Counted from the stretch's first letter, positions 25,754 through 34,857 are shown. The stretch: DNA of 64,000 nt from DTU013 sp964490975 (GCA_964490975.1 CAZBEQ010000004.1:1-64000), one strand, 5' to 3'. Translations and numbers: made by a program. The notes: generated by a model not told the origin, from the letters alone.

Positions 25754-26481
25754 TCATACAGGTTTTCTTCTCAGAGTCCTTATAGATATCTCATGCTCGC
25801 CAAGTATCTCATGTATGGATCTGTTATCTTCAATAAGACTATCGATTTTTTGAGTAATCTCTATCTTGAATTCCGTCAGATCAGCAACCTGATCGTATAC
25901 AGCATCAAGCTTTTTCTCTATTCTCCTTTGCCCTTCCTCGAAGCTTCCCTGCCTTGATTCAAGTGCCTCCTGGCGCTTCTCAAACGCCTCCTGCCTTTTC
26001 TCCAGTGCTTTCTGCCCATCTTTGAGTCCTGCAACGTCATTCTTAAGCACACCTACATCGTCTTTGAGTCCTGCGACGTCATTCTTAAGCACACCTACAT
26101 CGTCTTTGAGTCCTGCGACGTCACTCTTAAGCACACCTACATCGTCTTTGAGTCCTGCGACGTCANNNNNNNNNNNNNNNNNNNNNNNNNNNNNNNNNNN
26201 NNNNNNNNNNNNNNNNNNNNNNNNNNNNNNNNNNNNNNNNNNNNNNNNNNNNNNNNNNNNNNNNNTCCTGCGACGTCACTCTTAAGCACACCTACATCGT
26301 CTTTGAGTCCTGCGACGTCACTCTTAAGCACACCTACATCGTCTTTGAGTCCTGCGACGTCATTCTTAAGCACACCTACATCATCTTTGAGTCCTGCGAC
26401 GTCACTCTTTATTTCTTTAACATCGCCCTTCAGTTCTCTTAATTCACTTAAAACCAACGTCTGGAATTCATCGTTGTGCAT
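25754..26481 (-). CDS. repeat-rich coiled-coil protein, interrupted by an assembly gap
   Basis: The N-terminal part (26481 to 26266) starts MHNDEFQTLVLSELRELKGD, then runs into 14-residue repeats of the type VAGLKDDVGVLKND encoded by 42-bp DNA repeats. After the 100-N gap the same repeats continue, followed by a second helical stretch (QEAFEKRQEALESRQG) and a polar C-terminus ending RTLRRKPV. The heptad pattern predicts one long coiled coil. It is treated as a single gene although the gap placeholder breaks the frame. A similar but shorter protein is at 51005-51313 and a third at 63613-63873. The promoter has a LexA-like box. The function is unknown. Confidence 0.7.
26166..26265. other. 100-N assembly gap inside the 42-bp coding repeats
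   Basis: Exactly 100 N between identical 42-base units (TCCTGCGACGTCA...). The true copy number of the coiled-coil repeat is therefore unknown. Confidence 0.95.
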
Positions 26482-26568
26482 ATCTGGACCTCCTCGTCCT
26501 ACATATAATAATATCAGAACCCCTTAAACAATTCTATAGGCTCTATACCTACAAATATTTACATTTAT

Positions 26569-26604
26569 ATTGTATAGTATTTCCTGTTCCCGAACAAGTG
26601 TTCT
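26569..26604 (-). promoter_or_regulatory. promoter overlapped by a LexA-like box
   Basis: On the minus strand TTGTTC (26592-26597), a 17-base spacer and TACAAT (26569-26574) form a promoter. CGAACAAGTGTTCT (26591-26604) covers the -35 and fits the Gram-positive LexA/DinR consensus CGAACRNRYGTTYC except at one end base. The same layout stands before the paralog at 51005-51313. Confidence 0.75.
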
Positions 26605-26696
26605 TTTATTTATTGTAAAGGATTTTATTGTTTTATATATAATTGTTTTGTATACAGTCCTTCCCCCGGCTTTAAATCACATAAAAGGAGGAGTGC

Positions 26697-26879
26697 ATGG
26701 TGTATAAAAAATATCTTACCTATGACCTGTTAAGCTCTATAAAAAACGTGGCTTGAAAATCCAACAGAGGTGACAAAAGGCTTTATTTCATGCAATCGCC
26801 CTGTGAAATAAGATGTATCTGCAACTCCGATGAAAATGAATTGGCGCAGTATGTGGAAAACTACGAACAAATTGATTGA
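26697..26879 (+). pseudogene. small ORF interrupted by an in-frame TGA
   Basis: An ATG at 26697 with AAAGGAGGAG ideally placed upstream opens a frame of 60 codons in which codon 20 is TGA (26754-26756). The frame then continues to a second TGA at 26877-26879 and contains CEIRCICNSDENEL with three Cys. A point mutation in a small gene is the simplest reading. The protein is not recognised. Confidence 0.35.
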
Positions 26880-26936
26880 CAGTAAAATCTCAGAATTATA
26901 TTATTATGGAAAACAACATGAAAGGGATGTTATAAA

Positions 26937-29342
26937 TTGAAACGTTGTCCGATTATTCTAGCCGTACTCATGGCCTTCTCACTGCTCCTTCAGCCGGCAG
27001 CATTCGCAGCAACAGCGGCAAGCACAACAAAAACAACATCTGCTGCCAATAAAGCAATGCCAAAGGAAGTGTTGTTACCAGTAAACAAAACAAATTTCTT
27101 CGTCGATAACAAGTGGGTCGAGCTTGGTAAGAAGACACCGGAAGAGCTGCCGTCGTTTTTAAAGGACGGAACGTTGATGATCCCACTCAAACCATTGGCA
27201 GATATTTTTAATGGTACGCTGACCATTAGTGCTAAAAAGGATAAGGCTACTTTGAAAATAGACAAGACTGTTTTTGAATTCACACTATACAAGACTCAGG
27301 CCAAAATCGACGGCAAGTCTTATACAATGCCCCACGAAGCCAGCTACCGCCAGGGGATTGTAAAGGTACCAGCCTGTATCTTTGTTGACCACATGAAAGA
27401 TTATGATGTCGTAAATGAACGGCGTACGTTGATGTTCAGGCAAAAGGGGAATAAAATCTGGTACGATGCGGACGGAAAGGTAATCAGTCTTTTTTCAGAC
27501 TGGTACAGTACTTATTCCGACAAGTGGTACAAGGATTTCAGCAAGGATCAGCGCGTATTGTACAAGCAGGTACGCGATATAGCAAACAACATAACTGCAG
27601 AGATCATAAAGCCCGGAATGTCGGACTTTGAAAGGTTAATGGCTGTAAACAAGTACATCGTAGAGAACAAGACTTTCAAAAAAAGCCATTCCACCTCACT
27701 ATTCGACGCTATGCTTAATAAAACAGCCAACAGCTTTCAATATTCAGTTGCAGCCTGTATCCTGCTCAATCAGGCAGGCGTCGAAACCAGAATGGTCAGA
27801 GGCTTCCGAAAGTCTCTCGGTGACGAAAGCACACTGGATCTTTACGAAATGACAAATTATGAATCGCACTACTGGAATATAGTAAAGATAGACAATAAAT
27901 ACTTTCATCTGGATGTAGCCCTCAATGACCAGGAACTCAATTTCATTGAAACAACCGAGCTTATGTATGACTATCTGCTGCGCTCCGACGAACAAATGGA
28001 AGTGAACCATATCTGGGAAACTGAGCTGTTCCCTAAATGCCCCGACGCATATGACGAGGGATTAATCAGCAGGGTAAAAGCTCTTGGTTATGATCCGATT
28101 ACCGGAACGCTGACGCTGGAGCAGGGGGTAGCAAAGGAAGATATTTATTATGTTTTTACAGTCAACAAAGGAGATTATTCATATTCCGAGTTTATTTCCA
28201 CGCAGTATATTAAAATCCCAAAAGGAAAGTCATCTGCCAGCTTCATGTTCATTCCGGACAAGAAGTATGCCGCTGAGGAGCTCGGCGTAGGGATGGAGAT
28301 TTACGACAACAACGGCCGATACGATATGATAGGTGATTACTGGCTGGAAGAAAAGAGCTGGGACAGCCATAATCTTCAGTTGAGTGTGAAAGCCGTAGAA
28401 ACAACTCCTCTTCAACTCATAGCTGTCTTCACCGAACCTGTACAAGTGGAGCAGAATATGGCTATTACTGTTAAGACCTTTGTCCCCGGAGATGGCAGAA
28501 AGATCTGCTATTCGGCCGATAGCATCTTCACCGTACTAAAGCCCGGAATGACCGAGGTCCCCCTCAACTGTCACATAGCACTGCCTGCAGAAGAATTCAT
28601 GTATGCCATCAGGCTGTACGAAAACGAACATGATGGTTACGTAAATACAAACGGAGAATTTATCGCGTTTGAAGATTTCTACATAAGAGCGATTACAGAA
28701 GCGCAGATGATACCATCATCCGCTGTCGGAAACGGTTTTAAGCTGAAGATACCGGAAGATTACCTACTGAAGCCGAACAAGGCCGTGATTCCCGTTGTAG
28801 CGCTGACAAAGGAACAGCTCGCGGGGATAAAAGACATCCTGGTTGGGGCCCATATCGGCGAGAGTGCCGCATTGGGCAAGCTAAAAAGCAACGAGGATGC
28901 CAGAAAATTTGAAAAAACCGCCCCAACAGAAGTTGATTCACGAGGCACCATATATTATCAGTGCACGCTGCCGTCAGGCGTACAGCTTTACCGTTCATAC
29001 AATGAGATAGATAACCCGAAGCAACTGGATTACTCTGTTTCCATAAACTATCTTGACATCAACGAGGGGAATTATCAGGAATTAATGAACACAATTAACC
29101 TTTACATGAAAGATTTACTGAAGGCCGGCACCTTAAGCGAAGTAAAGGCCTACAAGGACGGCACCGGCTGGATCAAATGGAAGGATATGAAGTCTTCAGA
29201 GTTGATCGGGCAGATCAAAAAGGGCTATATCAGCATGTCCATTATGTATAAGGTCAACAATATCACCTGGGTAGTGAGTCTGGGCGGGAATCCTTATGAC
29301 GAGTCCTTGCACTTAGGCATCCGTGGAGCAATAAAGAAATAA
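26937..29342 (+). CDS. secreted protein with stalk-like N-domain and degenerate transglutaminase fold
   Basis: 801 residues with a signal peptide (KRCPIILAVLMAFSLLLQPA, cleaved near AFAATA). Next comes a copper-amine-oxidase-N-like stalk domain (about 40-175, with MIPLKPLADIFNGTLTIS) as seen in many clostridial wall proteins. A transglutaminase-like region spans about 215-345. In it the usual Gly-x-Cys nucleophile position reads ANSFQYS, so the Cys is missing, while His and Asp persist in SHYWNIVKIDNKYFHLDVA. The rest, with repeated beta-rich segments, is unassigned. The start is TTG at 26937 with AAAGGGATG upstream. It is probably a non-catalytic wall-associated protein. A strong bidirectional terminator follows. 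Confidence 0.72.
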   Translation: MKRCPIILAVLMAFSLLLQPAAFAATAASTTKTTSAANKAMPKEVLLPVNKTNFFVDNKWVELGKKTPEELPSFLKDGTLMIPLKPLADIFNGTLTISAKKDKATLKIDKTVFEFTLYKTQAKIDGKSYTMPHEASYRQGIVKVPACIFVDHMKDYDVVNERRTLMFRQKGNKIWYDADGKVISLFSDWYSTYSDKWYKDFSKDQRVLYKQVRDIANNITAEIIKPGMSDFERLMAVNKYIVENKTFKKSHSTSLFDAMLNKTANSFQYSVAACILLNQAGVETRMVRGFRKSLGDESTLDLYEMTNYESHYWNIVKIDNKYFHLDVALNDQELNFIETTELMYDYLLRSDEQMEVNHIWETELFPKCPDAYDEGLISRVKALGYDPITGTLTLEQGVAKEDIYYVFTVNKGDYSYSEFISTQYIKIPKGKSSASFMFIPDKKYAAEELGVGMEIYDNNGRYDMIGDYWLEEKSWDSHNLQLSVKAVETTPLQLIAVFTEPVQVEQNMAITVKTFVPGDGRKICYSADSIFTVLKPGMTEVPLNCHIALPAEEFMYAIRLYENEHDGYVNTNGEFIAFEDFYIRAITEAQMIPSSAVGNGFKLKIPEDYLLKPNKAVIPVVALTKEQLAGIKDILVGAHIGESAALGKLKSNEDARKFEKTAPTEVDSRGTIYYQCTLPSGVQLYRSYNEIDNPKQLDYSVSINYLDINEGNYQELMNTINLYMKDLLKAGTLSEVKAYKDGTGWIKWKDMKSSELIGQIKKGYISMSIMYKVNNITWVVSLGGNPYDESLHLGIRGAIKK

Positions 29343-29353
29343 TATCAGCAAAA

Positions 29354-29393
29354 AAGTCTCTTAAATGCCTTTGAACCGGCACTTAAGAGGCTT
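29354..29393. terminator. bidirectional terminator between convergent genes
   Basis: The arms 29354-29369 (AAGTCTCTTAAATGCC) and 29378-29393 (GGCACTTAAGAGGCTT) pair over 16 positions, including G-U pairs, with A-rich and T-rich flanks. It serves the plus gene ending at 29342 and the minus gene ending at 29418. Confidence 0.85.
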
Positions 29394-29417
29394 TGTATTT
29401 ACAGCTTTTTGACACGC

Positions 29418-30953
29418 TTAAGAATTTTTCCTGAAGTACTCCTTTACAATGAACTTCATCAGATCACTCGGCTGTTCCTTTTTGAACTCTGCCTTGTCAC
29501 CGAACAACATACCATATGGAGCCTGCACAGTGTACGGATCCCACTGCGGCATGTCTTCTCCCGTTGAATCCTTGCCATTCGGGTTTCCGGACCTTATAAA
29601 ATTGGCCCAGTAGTTGCACATCTGACGGGCAATGTCATAATGCTTGCCGACAAAAGGCCTCCAGCATTTAGCGAGCGTCTCAAAGAAGAACCACAGATCT
29701 ACCGAGTGGAACGTTCCCGGGTTATCCCAGCCGGGTATTTCCACATCAAAGTTGTAATAATACAGCGGCGTGCCGGTTTTAGACTCGTCATTTGCCTGAC
29801 AAATACAACGGATCCCATATTCGAGAGCACTTATAGAAGCATTTTTCAGTACTTTCTCAATGTCACCTGATTCAATCTGGCAAAGTGAAAGAAATTCATC
29901 GGCATTCTCTCCAAACACTTCTTTAGCCATATTCTTGAACTCATCAATTGTTGCCGTCACTGGGACACTGAAAAACTCTGAGGCGGTGTGTCCCAACATG
30001 ACCGGCACCATCCATCGCTTGTTTTTTATAAAAAGCTCATATGCATTCCCTGTACAGAATACATCATCTTCTACAGTACCCCATATCATGCTCCAATAGT
30101 TTTTGAATTCCAGCGATTTGTCCCTTATATACTCTGCGTCAAGCTTTCGGGCTTCAGCCAGTGACTTGGCACCTAAAAAATCAAAGAATTCGGCTCCGAG
30201 CTGTTCAGCATCCTTTAGCGAACGCCTAATCATCGGTGTGAGGTTTCCTGGGTAGAGCATTCCAATGATACCACTTTCGATTATAGCCTTTTGAAATAGT
30301 CCTTCGTTTTGAGGCGATGTAAGCTGGCTCAATACGCTGCCGCCTCCGGCCGATTGTCCGCCTATTGTTATGTTATCAGGGTCTCCGCCAAAAGCCGCAA
30401 TGTTGCGTTTGACCCACTGTGTACCAAACTGCTGATCCAGATGTCCGAAATTTGCCGGAGCTTTCGGAGCTTCCGCCGTTATTTCAGGATGGCATAAAAA
30501 GCCGAAAACATTCAGACGATAGTTGACTGTTACTACAACAATGCCTCTGCGGGCGATTCGTTCACCGTCAAACTCCATTTCTGCCGTATTTCCGACAAGA
30601 AGGCCTCCTCCGAAATACCAGACATACACCGGCAGTTTTTCGTCGGCACTGCATGCAGGTGTCCAGACGTTAAGGTAGAGACAGTCCTCATCCATTGGAA
30701 TATCAGGATCCACAGACCATTCTCTGGTATATATATTTTTTTCATCGATTTCAATTTTAGGCTGCATAGATATTGGTGCAAAATCATATGCCAGCATTAC
30801 GTCATCCCAATCCTCTGCGGGCTGGGGAGCACGCCAACGGTTTTCTCCCACAGGCGGGGCAGCAAACGGGATCCCTTTAAAGCTTGTGATCCTCGGGTCT
30901 GCTGCCGGGATTCCCTGAACAACACCATTTTCTACTTTTACTGTCCTGAGCAT
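29418..30953 (-). CDS. type B carboxylesterase
   Basis: A 511-residue alpha/beta hydrolase of the carboxylesterase/para-nitrobenzyl esterase family. The nucleophile elbow is GGQSAGGGSV, preceded by AFGGDPDNITI. The oxyanion motif is VYVWYFGGGLLVGN, and DEDCLYLNVWTP is the family signature; a late GTFHSVDLWFFF supplies the catalytic His. There is no signal peptide, so it is cytoplasmic. The frame opens at 31103, but the ATG at 30953 begins the conserved domain and has GGAGTG upstream. It is the last gene of the arabinoside uptake operon, suggesting removal of acetyl or feruloyl groups from imported oligosaccharides; this is inference. A stem-loop separates it from the binding-protein gene. Confidence 0.88.
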   Translation of the reverse strand: MLRTVKVENGVVQGIPAADPRITSFKGIPFAAPPVGENRWRAPQPAEDWDDVMLAYDFAPISMQPKIEIDEKNIYTREWSVDPDIPMDEDCLYLNVWTPACSADEKLPVYVWYFGGGLLVGNTAEMEFDGERIARRGIVVVTVNYRLNVFGFLCHPEITAEAPKAPANFGHLDQQFGTQWVKRNIAAFGGDPDNITIGGQSAGGGSVLSQLTSPQNEGLFQKAIIESGIIGMLYPGNLTPMIRRSLKDAEQLGAEFFDFLGAKSLAEARKLDAEYIRDKSLEFKNYWSMIWGTVEDDVFCTGNAYELFIKNKRWMVPVMLGHTASEFFSVPVTATIDEFKNMAKEVFGENADEFLSLCQIESGDIEKVLKNASISALEYGIRCICQANDESKTGTPLYYYNFDVEIPGWDNPGTFHSVDLWFFFETLAKCWRPFVGKHYDIARQMCNYWANFIRSGNPNGKDSTGEDMPQWDPYTVQAPYGMLFGDKAEFKKEQPSDLMKFIVKEYFRKNS

Positions 30954-31007
30954 ATTATCACTCCATTCTGATGATCTGACCGGAAAAAACCGGGATAAAT
31001 AAGGCAA

Positions 31008-31037
31008 GAGGGAATTGATCGCCGGATCAACTCCCTC
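31008..31037 (-). promoter_or_regulatory. strong stem-loop after the solute-binding protein gene
   Basis: GAGGGAATTGATC (31008-31020) pairs with GATCAACTCCCTC (31025-31037), 13 bp with one G-U. No good T-run follows, so read-through into the esterase is expected. It probably protects or attenuates the mRNA. Confidence 0.65.
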
Positions 31038-31057
31038 CCGCTTAAAGAGACATATTG

Positions 31058-32842
31058 TTATTTGCCTGCTGCCGCATTCTTGGCATTGAGTTCGATCTGC
31101 CATTTCTCCAAATCAAACTTAACCAGGTCTTCATAACCATTACCATTCATCTGTTCAACCATTTCATCCCACAGAGCATCAAATTTCTTGTTGTCTCCGC
31201 AGAAGATCATCTTCCAGGAATACTCCTCGAGAACTTCGCCGCAGGAATTACGATAAACTGCGACATCGTTTGTATCACTTGGCAGTGTTACACTAACATT
31301 CGGGCTTACCAGCAGAACATTGTTCTTCTTCATCCACTCTGCAGGCTCAGCAGCTCCGAATTTAGCAGCCCAGTCCTTCTTCATCTGAGTCTGTGTAGCT
31401 GCCTTGTATGAACTCCAGTATGTCTTTGCATAGGGCTCTCCGGTCTTCGGATTTGTGCTGATCGAGTCAACGATCCACTGGTTGATAGCGTTGTTACCAT
31501 CGTTGTATCCGCCGCCACCAAATTCTTCAGGAACCGGCAGGTTATCCATCAGCGCGTTTTCATTCATAACTGTGAGTTTTCCATCTGCGCCTCTTGTATA
31601 GTTGAAGCCTTCAATACCGTCATGCTGATATTCCAGTCCATCAGGACTTGCATACCAATCAAGGAATTCCATGATCCTTGCATACTTCTCATCGTCTACG
31701 CCTGCGCCTACGCCGATAACACGTCCGCTTCCGTAGAATGTATCAGAATCAGCATAATATTTCTGGTCAGCTACAGGAATGAATATGAATGCTGAACCAT
31801 CAGTAAGCCTTTCCTGAGTATTCCAGAAGCCCTGCTGCCAGCTGTACCAAAGCATGTGAACTCGTCCGGAGGAAATCTTGGGGTATACTGCGTTCCAGTC
31901 CTGATCCTTGGAGTCCGGATCGATAAGACCTCTCTGCTGTGCATCAAACAGGAAGTGCAGCAGCTTATAGTATGTACCGGTCTTATCTGTGAGATTATAG
32001 AATGTTCCATCGGGCTTTAATACAACAGAACCCTTGATCTTCTCACCGTACCAGGTGGTAAGCTGAACAACGTTTGCTATACCAAGCATGTTGTCGCCGC
32101 CATCCCAGTCAGGCCACAGTGTCATTGCATAAGCAGGATCGTCTTCGTCATTCTTGGGATGAATCTTCTGTATAGCTTCCAGTGCATCAAGAAGTCCGTT
32201 CAAATCTTTGATTTCAGGAGCTCCGATTTTCTGATACAGATCCCAGCGAAGTTGAGGGCTTGAATAGATAACATCCTGTGAATAAGCCGTCGGGGAAGTA
32301 TTAGTCATCTGGACCGGTATACCAAAAGTCTTTCCTGTATTTCCAGGAAGGCCATTGTTGTATACATCGATCTGCTTCTTATATTCCATCAGGTTGGGGT
32401 ATTTCGAAATATCAGCAGTGATATCCTTGACAATATTATTTGCTACACAGTCTGCAAACTGAGTAGGCTCAAGGAGCACTATATCGCCCAGGTTGCCTGA
32501 GCTGAGACGTGTCTGGTATAATGCATCTCCAGCCACCTGTGGTGCAAGGATGTTAAGTGCAAGGTTGAACTTGTCTTTAACGACCTTGTCGTACCAGCCG
32601 CTCTGTAATCCCTGGTAGTTTGCAGCTACGTCATAGATATCGATTGTCAGCTGCTTGTCATGAGAAATAGCTGTTGTTGCAGCGGGTTCAGCTGCAGTTT
32701 CGCTGTCTGCCGTTGTGTCCGTAGTAGTTGTAGTGTCTGCAGGTGCCGCAGGCTCCTTGGCCGTATTGCCGCATCCTGTCAGAGCTACCGTTGCAGCAAT
32801 CGATACTGCCAGCAGTAATGAAAGTAACTTTTTAAACCTCAT
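31058..32842 (-). CDS. lipoprotein sugar-binding protein of an ABC importer (LplA type)
   Basis: A 594-residue extracellular solute-binding protein. A lipoprotein signal (MRFKKLLSLLLAVSIAATVA) ends in the lipobox LTGC; the lipid-modified Cys is followed by a Thr/Ala/Asp-rich linker (about 30-60). The remainder is a family 1-like binding domain of the large LplA/YtcQ type that works with LplB/LplC permeases. AGAAGGAGGT is ideally placed before the ATG at 32842; the frame's earlier ATG is not used. It lies in a GH51 operon, so arabino-oligosaccharides are the likely ligand. Stem-loops on both sides of the gene may raise its mRNA level relative to the permeases. Confidence 0.9.
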   Translation of the reverse strand: MRFKKLLSLLLAVSIAATVALTGCGNTAKEPAAPADTTTTTDTTADSETAAEPAATTAISHDKQLTIDIYDVAANYQGLQSGWYDKVVKDKFNLALNILAPQVAGDALYQTRLSSGNLGDIVLLEPTQFADCVANNIVKDITADISKYPNLMEYKKQIDVYNNGLPGNTGKTFGIPVQMTNTSPTAYSQDVIYSSPQLRWDLYQKIGAPEIKDLNGLLDALEAIQKIHPKNDEDDPAYAMTLWPDWDGGDNMLGIANVVQLTTWYGEKIKGSVVLKPDGTFYNLTDKTGTYYKLLHFLFDAQQRGLIDPDSKDQDWNAVYPKISSGRVHMLWYSWQQGFWNTQERLTDGSAFIFIPVADQKYYADSDTFYGSGRVIGVGAGVDDEKYARIMEFLDWYASPDGLEYQHDGIEGFNYTRGADGKLTVMNENALMDNLPVPEEFGGGGYNDGNNAINQWIVDSISTNPKTGEPYAKTYWSSYKAATQTQMKKDWAAKFGAAEPAEWMKKNNVLLVSPNVSVTLPSDTNDVAVYRNSCGEVLEEYSWKMIFCGDNKKFDALWDEMVEQMNGNGYEDLVKFDLEKWQIELNAKNAAAGK

Positions 32843-32881
32843 AACTAGACCTCCTTCTAATATTTGATTGCTTCTATAATC

Positions 32882-32909
32882 AACAATGAAGAATACTATC
32901 TTCATTGTT
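32882..32909 (-). promoter_or_regulatory. perfect 11-bp stem-loop before the binding-protein gene
   Basis: AACAATGAAGA (32882-32892) and TCTTCATTGTT (32899-32909) with a 6-base loop lie between the permease stop and the binding-protein ribosome site. This would be a 5' stabiliser or processing site; there is no T-run on the minus strand. Confidence 0.6.
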
Positions 32910-32916
32910 CATCATC

Positions 32917-33882
32917 CTACCCTTTTACAGCCCCGATCATGATGCCTTTAACGAAGAACCTCTGGAAAGCCGGATATACCAGTATGATCGGTGTTACGAC
33001 AAGAACCGTGACCGTCATTCGGACCGAGGTAGCAGTTTGAGCCTTTGCCAGGCTGGCAGCCAGATCGACCGTGCCCGACGAGTTGTTTATCAGGCCCTTC
33101 AGAGAGTTTGCCTGATTGATATACTGATACAGCACAAATTGTAGAGTATAAAGCTTGTTATCTGTTACAAGCAGCAGCGTGTCCTGGAAAGAGTTCCACT
33201 GAGCAACTGCTGCGAATATCGCAATCGTGGCAAGGATCGGCTTGATGACAGGAAGCATGACCTTGAAGAAAATCGTCAAGGTACCCGCTCCATCGATCTC
33301 TGCCGCCTCCTGCAGCTCCTTCGGTGTGGATTCCACAAAGGTTTTGCACAGTACTATATAGAAAGGCTGTACAACGACCGGCCAGATGTAACCCCAGAAA
33401 TTGTTGGTAAGCTTCAGATTCATCATTGTAATAAACCATGGAATAATACCGGCATTGAAATACATGGTCACGACCACGAAACGATACCAGAACTTTCTGC
33501 CCCAAAGCGAATCTTTGCTGAACATGTATCCCAGGAAGGCTGCGAACAAGACCGTAAGGGCTGTTCCGACCACTGTCCTGCCTACCGAAATCTTGAGCGC
33601 ATTGAACAGATCCGGAATCTTCAGTACGTTTACATAGTTGGTAAAATGTATGTTAAGCGGTATAAACAATACCTTTCCCTTATCACTCAGGTCATTTGCG
33701 CTGATCGAGTTGATAAATATATAGTAAAAAGGATAAGCGCATACAAAGGCAAATATCGAATATACAAAATAAGTAACAGCACTTATGATCCTATCTCCAA
33801 AGCTGACTTTCAATTTCTGCTTTTTCCGTACTGTGCCGGCTTGCAATTTCTGTTCCGGTGCATTGACGTTGATCTCGCTCAT
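32917..33882 (-). CDS. CUT1 sugar ABC permease (LplC/MalG type)
   Basis: A 321-residue inner-membrane permease with six helices. The EAA loop that contacts the ATPase reads ELQEAAEIDGAGTLTIFFKV, and the C-terminus VYPAFQRFFVKGIMIGAVKG is the classic MalG/LplC ending. A polar N-terminal extension of about 30 residues precedes helix 1. No ATPase gene is nearby, so a shared MsmK-type ATPase elsewhere in the genome must energise it. It lies 23 bases after the partner permease. Confidence 0.93.
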   Translation of the reverse strand: MSEINVNAPEQKLQAGTVRKKQKLKVSFGDRIISAVTYFVYSIFAFVCAYPFYYIFINSISANDLSDKGKVLFIPLNIHFTNYVNVLKIPDLFNALKISVGRTVVGTALTVLFAAFLGYMFSKDSLWGRKFWYRFVVVTMYFNAGIIPWFITMMNLKLTNNFWGYIWPVVVQPFYIVLCKTFVESTPKELQEAAEIDGAGTLTIFFKVMLPVIKPILATIAIFAAVAQWNSFQDTLLLVTDNKLYTLQFVLYQYINQANSLKGLINNSSGTVDLAASLAKAQTATSVRMTVTVLVVTPIILVYPAFQRFFVKGIMIGAVKG

Positions 33883-33904
33883 CTCATTCCCTCCCCACTC
33901 ATCG

Positions 33905-34825
33905 TTAAATAAAGCCCTGACCTCTTACCAGCTTGGATACTCCGTTTGTAACGCACAACAGAATAACACTGACCACGCTCTTGAACATGCTTATCGCAAC
34001 TGAAAGGGAATAGCCTCCGTTGCCCATGGCCAGATTGTAAACATACAGGTCCAGGACCTGAATATAATCCTTGTTGAATGAATTTTGGAATACATAAAAC
34101 TGTTCAAAACCATTGGAAAAGAAGTTTGCAAGATTCAGCATTATTATAACAAAATATGTTGGCAGCAGGCTCGGGATCGTAATGTGCCATATGATCCTCA
34201 TTCTTCCGGCGCCGTCAACCTTTGCCGCCGTTATCATTTCCTCGTCAATGCCTGCAATAGCCGCAATGTACATTATGGCAGCCCATCCGGCGTTTTTCCA
34301 GGTCAACCACAGCCACATCTTGAACCAGATGTGATCGGCAGATGCCAGGAAAATCTGCGGTTCTTTAATAAGTCCCAGATTCATTGCTACGGTATTGACA
34401 GCTCCCGAGCTGCTGAAAACCGAATATGCAATGGAATAAACCAAAACCCAGCTGATAAAGTTCGGCAGTGTAGTTACTGTCTGAACAAATTTCTTGAATT
34501 TCGTGAACTTGATTTCATTGAGGAATATGGCAAATACCATTGGGAACCAGGAAAACGCAAGGCTCAGACCGCTGACTGCAAATGTATTCCTTAAGACCTC
34601 TATCAGCTGGTTGATCCTGACTTTGTTCGACACCATTGTCTGGAACCATTTGAATCCGACAAACTTTTCCCATGTTAACGGATATGGTGGCTTGTAGTCA
34701 AAAAACGCATAAAACCACCCATACAGCGGGTAGTACGAAAAAATAGCTACAATGGCCAGAAAAGGCAGTATGTACAGGAATTCGCGATACGATCTCGCTT
34801 TTCTGCTATCCTTGATTAACCTCAT
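33905..34825 (-). CDS. CUT1 sugar ABC permease (LplB/YteP type)
   Basis: A 306-residue permease with six helices, partner of the LplC-type protein. The N-terminus has REFLYILPFLAIVAIFSYYP and YGWFYAFFDYKPP, characteristic of LplB. The EAA loop is MITAAKVDGAGRMRIIWHIT. ATGs occur at 34861, 34831 and 34825; AAGGAGG is best spaced (about 8 bases) for 34825. It starts 33 bases after the GH51 gene, consistent with one transcript. Confidence 0.93.
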   Translation of the reverse strand: MRLIKDSRKARSYREFLYILPFLAIVAIFSYYPLYGWFYAFFDYKPPYPLTWEKFVGFKWFQTMVSNKVRINQLIEVLRNTFAVSGLSLAFSWFPMVFAIFLNEIKFTKFKKFVQTVTTLPNFISWVLVYSIAYSVFSSSGAVNTVAMNLGLIKEPQIFLASADHIWFKMWLWLTWKNAGWAAIMYIAAIAGIDEEMITAAKVDGAGRMRIIWHITIPSLLPTYFVIIMLNLANFFSNGFEQFYVFQNSFNKDYIQVLDLYVYNLAMGNGGYSLSVAISMFKSVVSVILLCVTNGVSKLVRGQGFI

Positions 34826-34857
34826 CCCCATAGCCTCCTTGTTATAGATAAAAAATC

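Noticed and set aside
26754..26756. Selenocysteine codon
   Set aside because: No SECIS-like hairpin was recognised directly after the TGA and no selenoprotein genes are visible; a nonsense mutation is simpler.
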